This document shows positions 58,515 to 64,000 of a stretch of DNA of 64,000 nt, piece after piece (positions within the stretch are counted from its first letter, which is position 1; every line of letters starts with the position of its first letter). The notes below the pieces were generated by a model. The model made no database searches. It worked only from the letters and a program-made list of their open reading frames with translations, and was not told where the DNA came from. Where the stretch lies: positions 248,001-312,000 of the forward strand of contig FOAY01000004.1 of assembly GCA_900109485.1 (NCBI GenBank). The letters are read 5' to 3'. A program made the translations under genes and the position numbers. Origin of the DNA: Kosakonia sacchari. GTDB taxonomy: Bacteria; Pseudomonadota; Gammaproteobacteria; Enterobacterales; Enterobacteriaceae.

Positions 58515-59887
58515 TTCAGCAACATCTCCAGCAAGCGGGATTCATCATCAAGACAGCGGCAGTCCAGCCACAGGCGACCATCGTAAATGCGGCCAATCAC
58601 CGGCTGCGGTAACGCCCGCCACTGCGCCGCCAGCGCTTCCAGCCGACGCCCGCTACCGTCGCGCGGCGTAAAGGTCACGGCGGCGCCAGGCAGGCGATCG
58701 ACCGGCAAAGAGCCGCTGCCGATCTGTGACAGACAGGCTTCGACACGCAGGTCGAACTCGCTATAGCGCGCATTCAGCGCCGCGCACAGCCGCCGCGCCT
58801 GCTCGCGGATCTCCGGTTCCGGGCGCGTCAGATAACGCAGCGTCGGCAGGCTCTGCGGTAGCGTTTCCGGGTGCAGATAGAGACGCAGCGTAGCTTCCAG
58901 CGCCGCCAGCGTCATTTTGTCCGCCCGCAGCGCCCGTTTCAGAGGGTGCTGCTGCAACTGTGCAATCAGCGCTTTTTTACCAACGATAATGCCCGCCTGC
59001 GGGCCGCCGAGCAGCTTATCGCCGGAGAAGCTCACCAGGCTGACGCCTGCGGCGATCAGCGCCTGCGGCATCGGCTCTTTTGGCAGGCCGTAGCGGCTTA
59101 AATCCACCAGCGAGCCGCTACCCAAATCAACAATCACCGGCAGACCGGCCGCTTCGGCAAGCGTCACCAGCTCTGCTTCGTCCACCGCAGCGGTAAAACC
59201 GTCAATATGATAATTGCTGGTATGCACCTTCATCAGCAGCGCCGTGTTGTCGTTGATCGCCTGGCGGTAATCTTTGGCATGCGTGCGGTTAGTGGTTCCC
59301 ACTTCATGCAGCACGCAGCCAGCCTGGCGCATCACGTCCGGAATGCGGAACGCGCCGCCAATCTCCACCAGCTCGCCGCGCGACACCACCACTTCACGCC
59401 CCGCCGCCGTGGCTGCCAGCATCAGCAACACGGCAGCAGCGTTGTTATTGACGATGCAGGCATCTTCCGCGCCGGTTAGCTGGCAGAGTAAATCCGCCAG
59501 CGCGCGATCGCGGTGACCACGTCCGGCGCCGTCGAGATCGTATTCCAGCGTCACCGCAGAACCCATGACCGCCGTAACGGCATCGACCGCTGCCTGCGGC
59601 TGCACCGCGCGGCCTAAGTTGGTATGCAGTACGGTGCCGCTCAGGTTGAACACCGGGCGCAGCGCGCTGGCGCTGCTCTGTTCCAGCCGGGTTTGCGTCT
59701 CGCGGGCCCAGGCATCGCACCAGTCGGGTAATGTCTGCTGCTGACGGATTTGCTCACGCGCTTCGTCCTGTAGCTGACGCAGCATCTGCGTTACGCGGCT
59801 GTGGCCGAAAAGGGTTAATAAAGTGGCGAACGCCTCGTCACGTAACAGGCGATCGGTCGATGGGATCTGGCTGTAAAGAGTTGTCAT
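58511..59887 (-). CDS. selA: SelA, L-seryl-tRNA(Sec) selenium transferase
   Basis: A 458-residue PLP enzyme (E. coli 463) that converts seryl-tRNA(Sec) to selenocysteyl-tRNA(Sec) using selenophosphate, acting as a decamer. The PLP lysine lies in [15 protein letters not shown]. Other conserved stretches are [25 protein letters not shown] and [10 protein letters not shown]. It is upstream of selB with a 4-bp overlap. A CCCCCT/AGGGGG hairpin (59910-59927) lies between it and yibF. Confidence 0.97.
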   Translation of the reverse strand: MTTLYSQIPSTDRLLRDEAFATLLTLFGHSRVTQMLRQLQDEAREQIRQQQTLPDWCDAWARETQTRLEQSSASALRPVFNLSGTVLHTNLGRAVQPQAAVDAVTAVMGSAVTLEYDLDGAGRGHRDRALADLLCQLTGAEDACIVNNNAAAVLLMLAATAAGREVVVSRGELVEIGGAFRIPDVMRQAGCVLHEVGTTNRTHAKDYRQAINDNTALLMKVHTSNYHIDGFTAAVDEAELVTLAEAAGLPVIVDLGSGSLVDLSRYGLPKEPMPQALIAAGVSLVSFSGDKLLGGPQAGIIVGKKALIAQLQQHPLKRALRADKMTLAALEATLRLYLHPETLPQSLPTLRYLTRPEPEIREQARRLCAALNARYSEFDLRVEACLSQIGSGSLPVDRLPGAAVTFTPRDGSGRRLEALAAQWRALPQPVIGRIYDGRLWLDCRCLDDESRLLEMLLK

Positions 59888-59979
59888 GAAAAGGCCTGGC
59901 TATGAGTTGCCCCCTCCCGTCAGGGGGATTGACGTGAGGGGATTGTACAGCGACTTTGCTCAGGCCGACACCATGCTTA

Positions 59980-60588
59980 TCAGGCCCTTGGCGGCTCCGT
60001 ACGGGCGAAACTTTCACGCTGGAAGAGGTTCTCGACCAGCTTCACCAGCAACGGGCGATTCACGCACCAGCCCGGCGAGACGTGGCGGAAGTTGAGATAG
60101 CTAATCGCGCAGGCGATGGCAATGGTCGCCAGGTTCAGCGTATCCACGCTGAGCGTTCCCTCTTGCAGGTAGCGTTCCAGCGTATCCAGCCCCTGCGAAA
60201 CTTTCTCCCGCTGGCGCAGCAGCTCGCTTTCCGATTGCTGCTCAACCGGGCGCGCCAGTTCACGCACCGAGACCAGCGCAGCATCCATAATGCCGTCGGC
60301 CAGCGCTTCCAACTGGCGGATTTTCAGCGCAGCCACAGGCTCCGTCGGCAATAACGCCGGTGCGATAGCCAGTAATTCAATGTATTGCGCGATGATCGGC
60401 GAGTCGAACCAGACTTCGCCCTCATCCGTAATCAGCGCGGGGACCTTACCGAGCGGGTTGTATTGCGCCACGCCGTTGATCGCGTTGTAGGGCTGCTCGT
60501 TGATAAATTCAAAGGTGATGCCCTTTTCCAGCAGCATCACGGAGATTTTGCGGACAAAAGGGCTGGTGTAGCTGCCGATAAGTTTCAT
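59980..60588 (-). CDS. yibF: YibF, glutathione S-transferase-like protein
   Basis: A 202-residue protein with the GST layout: N-terminal thioredoxin-like domain ([36 protein letters not shown]) and a C-terminal helical domain. Same length as E. coli YibF, which binds glutathione but has no assigned substrate. The ATG at 60588 matches E. coli; an in-frame start 24 bp upstream was rejected. It is upstream of selA on the same strand, as in E. coli. Confidence 0.93.
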   Translation of the reverse strand: MKLIGSYTSPFVRKISVMLLEKGITFEFINEQPYNAINGVAQYNPLGKVPALITDEGEVWFDSPIIAQYIELLAIAPALLPTEPVAALKIRQLEALADGIMDAALVSVRELARPVEQQSESELLRQREKVSQGLDTLERYLQEGTLSVDTLNLATIAIACAISYLNFRHVSPGWCVNRPLLVKLVENLFQRESFARTEPPRA

Positions 60589-60778
60589 TTTTGGATCCTT
60601 TTTTGCCAACAAAAAGTTAATTATGTACTAGTCGTCGTAAATTGTTTCATCAACGTGAAAACTTCCGATACTAAATTAGCTTCGCCATCCTGCCTGAAAG
60701 GAAGTTACAGGTCGTCCTGATTGTAAAAAATACAGTTTGCTGGCGATCACACTCGGAAAACTCCTGGCACAAATATCT

Positions 60779-60794
60779 TGTGATTTAGATCACA
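60779..60794. promoter_or_regulatory. CRP site 1 upstream of mtlA
   Basis: TGTGATTTAGATCACA, a perfect TGTGA-N6-TCACA site, centred about 316 bp before mtlA. Confidence 0.8.
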
Positions 60795-60822
60795 AATAAA
60801 TAACAAAGTCGCGCCAACCATT

Positions 60823-60838
60823 TGTGAACTTGATCACA
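60823..60838. promoter_or_regulatory. CRP site 2 upstream of mtlA
   Basis: TGTGAACTTGATCACA, a perfect TGTGA-N6-TCACA site, 44 bp from site 1 (about four helical turns). Confidence 0.8.
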
Positions 60839-60895
60839 TTTAATCCCCATAGGCGTTCAGTTTTTATCCTTTGTTCTTTTTTTACACTGATTTTT

Positions 60896-60911
60896 TGTGA
60901 TGAATATCACG
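60896..60911. promoter_or_regulatory. CRP site 3 upstream of mtlA
   Basis: TGTGATGAATATCACG, one mismatch from TGTGA-N6-TCACA. Confidence 0.75.
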
Positions 60912-60939
60912 ATAAGTGGCGGGATATCCCCCACATTGA

Positions 60940-60955
60940 TGTGATCAAGATCACA
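60940..60955. promoter_or_regulatory. CRP site 4 upstream of mtlA
   Basis: TGTGATCAAGATCACA, a perfect site 44 bp from site 3. E. coli mtlA is likewise preceded by several CRP sites. The remaining parts of 60589-61102 hold the mtlA promoter and a long leader with no gene. Confidence 0.8.
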
Positions 60956-61102
60956 TAAAAGGCCATCGTCTGGACAGTTACGCAATTCGGTGCGAGATTT
61001 CGCCTCACAGATAACCCAGGTCCGGCTACCTCTGCCGCCACGTTAACAACAAAACCTCGGGCTTCCGGCCTGTGCGATAGTAAACATAAGAAGGGGTGTT
61101 TT

Positions 61103-63013
61103 ATGTCATCCGATATCAAGATCAAGGTGCAAAGCTTTGGTCGCTTTCTCAGCAATATGGTGATGCCCAACATCGGCGCGTTTATCGCGTGGGGTATCAT
61201 TACCGCATTGTTTATTCCTACAGGGTGGTTACCAAACGAGACGCTGGCGAAACTCGTCGGCCCCATGATTACGTATTTGCTGCCGCTGCTCATCGGTTTC
61301 ACCGGTGGTCGTCTGGTTGGCGGCGATCGCGGCGGCGTGGTGGGTGCTATCACCACAATGGGGGTTATCGTCGGTGCGGATATGCCGATGTTCCTCGGCG
61401 CGATGATTGCCGGCCCGCTGGGCGGCTACTGCATCAAGAAATTTGACGCCGCTGTAGACGGCAAGATCAAATCCGGTTTCGAAATGCTGGTGAATAACTT
61501 CTCCGCTGGCATCATCGGTATGATCCTCGCCATTCTGGCGTTCCTTGGCATCGGCCCGGCCGTTGAAGTGCTGTCCAAAGTATTGGCTGCGGGCGTTAAC
61601 TTCATGGTTGTTCACGACATGCTGCCGCTGGCGTCCATCTTTGTTGAACCGGCGAAAATCCTGTTCCTCAATAACGCCATCAACCACGGTATCTTCTCGC
61701 CGCTGGGTATTCAGCAGTCTCATGAACTCGGCAAGTCCATCTTCTTCTTAATCGAAGCAAACCCGGGCCCGGGTATGGGCGTGCTGCTGGCGTATATGTT
61801 CTTCGGTCGCGGCAGCGCGAAACAGTCTGCGGGCGGCGCGGCAATCATCCACTTCCTGGGTGGTATCCACGAAATTTACTTCCCGTATGTGCTGATGAAC
61901 CCGCGTCTGCTGCTGGCAGTGATCCTCGGCGGTATGACTGGCGTGTTCACGCTGAGCGTGCTGAACGGCGGTCTGGTTTCTCCGGCTTCTCCGGGTTCCA
62001 TCCTGGCGGTGCTGGCGATGACGCCGAAAGGTGCCTACTTCGCTAACATCACGGCGATTCTGGCTGCGCTGGTCGTCTCTTTCGTGATCTCTTCTATCCT
62101 GCTGAAAACCAGCAAAGTGAAAGAAGAAGATGACGATATCGAAGCCGCTACCCGTCGCGTACAGGACATGAAAGCCGAGTCCAAAGGCGCAACTCCGCTG
62201 TCGGCTGGCGATGTCACCAACGACCTGAGCCACGTACGTAAAATCATCGTAGCCTGTGATGCCGGTATGGGTTCCAGCGCTATGGGCGCAGGCGTACTGC
62301 GTAAGAAAGTGCAGGATGCTGGCCTGACCAACATCTCGGTGACCAACAGCGCAATTAACAGCCTGCCGCCGGATGTCGACCTGGTTATTACGCACCGCGA
62401 TCTGACCGAGCGTGCTATGCGTCAGGTACCGCAGGCGCAGCATATTTCGCTGACCAACTTCCTGGACAGCGGCCTGTACACCAGCCTGACTGAACGTCTG
62501 GTTGCCGCGCAGCGCCACACGGACAACGAAGTAAAGGTGACAACCAGCCTGAAAGACAGCTTTGATGAGACCAACAGCAATCTGTTTAAACTGGGCGCAG
62601 AGAACATCTTCCTTGGTCGCAGCGCGAACACCAAAGAAGAAGCGATTCGTTTTGCCGGTGAGCAACTGGTGAAAGGCGGCTATGTTGAGCCGGAATACGT
62701 GCAAGCGATGCTGGATCGTGAAAAACTGACCCCGACCTATCTGGGTGAGTCGATCGCCGTTCCGCACGGTACGGTGGAAGCCAAAGACCGCGTCCTGAAA
62801 ACCGGCGTGGTGTTCTGCCAGTATCCGCAAGGTGTACGCTTCGGCGAAGAAGAAGATGACATTGCCCGCCTGGTCATCGGTATCGCCGCGCGTAACAACG
62901 AGCATATCCAGGTGATCACCAGCCTGACCAATGCACTGGATGATGAGACGGTCATTGAACGTCTGGCTCAGACTTCCAGCGTTGAAGAAGTGCTGGCGTT
63001 GCTGAACAAGTAA
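61103..63013 (+). CDS. mtlA: MtlA, mannitol-specific PTS enzyme IICBA
   Basis: A 636-residue PTS permease (E. coli 637) that imports mannitol and phosphorylates it to mannitol 1-phosphate. Order: membrane IIC domain (about 1-340), a charged linker, IIB domain with the phosphocysteine in [13 protein letters not shown] (about 384), and IIA domain with the phosphohistidine in [12 protein letters not shown] (about 554). All three phosphotransfer sites are intact. AAGAAGGGG precedes the ATG. Four CRP sites upstream indicate catabolite control. mtlD follows after 134 bp with two hairpins. Confidence 0.98.
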   Translation: MSSDIKIKVQSFGRFLSNMVMPNIGAFIAWGIITALFIPTGWLPNETLAKLVGPMITYLLPLLIGFTGGRLVGGDRGGVVGAITTMGVIVGADMPMFLGAMIAGPLGGYCIKKFDAAVDGKIKSGFEMLVNNFSAGIIGMILAILAFLGIGPAVEVLSKVLAAGVNFMVVHDMLPLASIFVEPAKILFLNNAINHGIFSPLGIQQSHELGKSIFFLIEANPGPGMGVLLAYMFFGRGSAKQSAGGAAIIHFLGGIHEIYFPYVLMNPRLLLAVILGGMTGVFTLSVLNGGLVSPASPGSILAVLAMTPKGAYFANITAILAALVVSFVISSILLKTSKVKEEDDDIEAATRRVQDMKAESKGATPLSAGDVTNDLSHVRKIIVACDAGMGSSAMGAGVLRKKVQDAGLTNISVTNSAINSLPPDVDLVITHRDLTERAMRQVPQAQHISLTNFLDSGLYTSLTERLVAAQRHTDNEVKVTTSLKDSFDETNSNLFKLGAENIFLGRSANTKEEAIRFAGEQLVKGGYVEPEYVQAMLDREKLTPTYLGESIAVPHGTVEAKDRVLKTGVVFCQYPQGVRFGEEEDDIARLVIGIAARNNEHIQVITSLTNALDDETVIERLAQTSSVEEVLALLNK

Positions 63014-63018
63014 TCCCC

Positions 63019-63050
63019 AAAGCCCGGTGGCAAAATGCTTACCGGGCTTT
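63019..63050 (+). terminator. hairpin after mtlA
   Basis: AAAGCCCGGT (63019-63028) pairs with ACCGGGCTTT (63041-63050), followed by TGTTC. It lies 5 bp past the mtlA stop and may cause partial termination before mtlD. Confidence 0.65.
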
Positions 63051-63054
63051 TGTT

Positions 63055-63091
63055 CTCTCCCTTCGGGGAGAGGGTCAGGGTGAGGAGAACA
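63055..63091. repeat. CTCTCCC/GGGAGAG intergenic repeat
   Basis: CTCTCCC (63055-63061) and GGGAGAG (63066-63072) form a UUCG tetraloop hairpin, followed by GGTCAGGGTGAGG. This is recalled as a common enterobacterial intergenic repeat; the dppA-dppB spacer carries a related core. Confidence 0.6.
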
Positions 63092-63147
63092 GTATGTGGT
63101 TCTTCACCCAGGCCCTCTCGGGTAAAACATTTATGAAGGTTAATTCT

Positions 63148-64000
63148 ATGAAAGCATTACATTTTGGCGCAGGTAATATCGGACGTGGCTTCATCGGCAA
63201 ACTGCTTGCCGACGCGGGGATTGAACTGACATTCGCCGATGTGAATCAGGTGGTGCTCGACGCCCTGAATGCCCGTCATAGCTATCAGGTTCACGTTGTG
63301 GGAGAAAAACAGCAGATTGATACCGTTTCCGGCGTCAACGCTGTCAGCAGCATCGGTGATGAAGTGATTGACCTGATAGCGCACGTCGACCTGGTTACCA
63401 CTGCCGTGGGACCGGTTGTTCTGGAGCGTATCGCTCCGGCGATTGCCAAAGGTCTGGCGAAGCGCAAAGCGCAGGGCATCAACACGCCGCTGAACATCAT
63501 TGCCTGTGAAAACATGGTACGCGGTACCACCCAACTGAAAGGCCATGTTATCGCCGCACTGGCCGATGCCGATAAAGCGTGGGTGGAAGAGCATGTCGGC
63601 TTTGTCGATTCGGCCGTTGACCGCATCGTTCCGCCAGCGGAATCCGCAACCAACGATCCACTGGAAGTGACCGTGGAAACCTTCAGCGAGTGGATTGTTG
63701 ATAAAACCCAGTTCAAAGGCGCGCTGCCAGCCATTCCAGGCATGGAGTTAACTGATAACCTGATGGCATTTGTTGAGCGCAAGCTCTTCACGCTGAATAC
63801 CGGGCATGCTATAACCGCGTACCTTGGAAAACAGACCGGCCATCAGACCATTCGTGATGCCATCCTTGACGACGCTATCCGCGCCGTGGTGAAGGGCGCA
63901 ATGGAAGAGAGCGGCGCGGTACTGATCAAGCGTTATGGCTTCGATCCTGAAAAGCACGCGGCGTACATTCAGAAAATCCTCGGCCGTTTTGAAAACCCGT
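63148..64000 (+). CDS. mtlD: MtlD, mannitol-1-phosphate 5-dehydrogenase (3' end outside window)
   Basis: The first 284 codons are visible; the frame is open at the window edge (the E. coli enzyme has 382 residues). It oxidises mannitol 1-phosphate to fructose 6-phosphate with NAD. The N-terminal Rossmann motif is [13 protein letters not shown]. Other conserved stretches are [14 protein letters not shown] and [12 protein letters not shown], and the catalytic Lys region [10 protein letters not shown] is present. The ATG at 63148 has AAGG at 8 bp and matches E. coli; an in-frame ATG 15 bp upstream lacks support. Confidence 0.97.
   Translation, partial: MKALHFGAGNIGRGFIGKLLADAGIELTFADVNQVVLDALNARHSYQVHVVGEKQQIDTVSGVNAVSSIGDEVIDLIAHVDLVTTAVGPVVLERIAPAIAKGLAKRKAQGINTPLNIIACENMVRGTTQLKGHVIAALADADKAWVEEHVGFVDSAVDRIVPPAESATNDPLEVTVETFSEWIVDKTQFKGALPAIPGMELTDNLMAFVERKLFTLNTGHAITAYLGKQTGHQTIRDAILDDAIRAVVKGAMEESGAVLIKRYGFDPEKHAAYIQKILGRFENP

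Overview
The window is chromosomal DNA from a member of the Enterobacteriaceae, most likely of the Kosakonia / Enterobacter / Klebsiella group. Most genes are close relatives of Escherichia coli genes and lie in nearly the E. coli K-12 order: dppFDCBA, proK, eptB, yhjX, yhjY, tag, yiaC, bisC, ghrB, yiaF, yiaG, glyS-glyQ, ysaB, wecH, xylBA, xylFGHR, bax, malS, avtA, ysaA, selBA, yibF, mtlAD. Lineage-specific insertions break this backbone. Genus-level placement is an inference from gene content; no search was run.

Layout. 1-5310 (minus): start of a cellulose-synthase operon of the bcsO-bcsQ-bcsA-bcsB type, with bcsB cut by the window edge. 5311-5936: AT-rich gap. 5937-11614 (minus): complete dipeptide transporter dppABCDF. 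11615-12600: REP-like element, a duplicated 3' end of a tRNA with its terminator, and tRNA-Pro(CGG). 12628-20638: eptB, an ohr-type peroxidase gene, yhjX with a YpdB-like operator, yhjY, tag, yiaC and bisC. 20844-26025: a LacI-type regulator and a four-gene 2-ketogluconate operon (kguE, kguK, kguT, ghrB/kguD); E. coli K-12 keeps only ghrB here. 26092-27490: yiaF and yiaG.

The stretch 27531-36187, between yiaG and glyS, is the accessory region. In E. coli K-12 this position holds cspA and mobile DNA. Here it holds a small membrane protein with a 5'-truncated partner, a receiver / CheC-type phosphatase / PAS-GGDEF operon, an orphan protein, and a probable class II microcin locus. The microcin locus has a 66-residue precursor with a textbook double-glycine-type (Gly-Ala) leader, a decayed second leader copy, an HlyD-family adaptor and a C39-peptidase ABC exporter. 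No immunity gene is recognisable. The surrounding non-coding DNA is very AT-rich, which fits horizontal acquisition.

36252-50652: glyS/glyQ, ysaB, wecH, a cysteine hydrolase with a GlxA/AraC-type regulator where E. coli has yiaAB, and the full D-xylose regulon (xylBA divergent from xylFGH, then xylR). 50705-60588: bax, malS, avtA, a decayed small-ORF region, ysaA, selB, selA and yibF. 60613-64000: a CRP-rich promoter region, mtlA and the start of mtlD, with an intergenic hairpin repeat between the last two.

The genes largely concern nutrient capture (dipeptides, 2-ketogluconate, xylose, maltodextrins, mannitol), surface modification (cellulose, lipopolysaccharide, enterobacterial common antigen), second-messenger signalling and probably competition through a secreted peptide.
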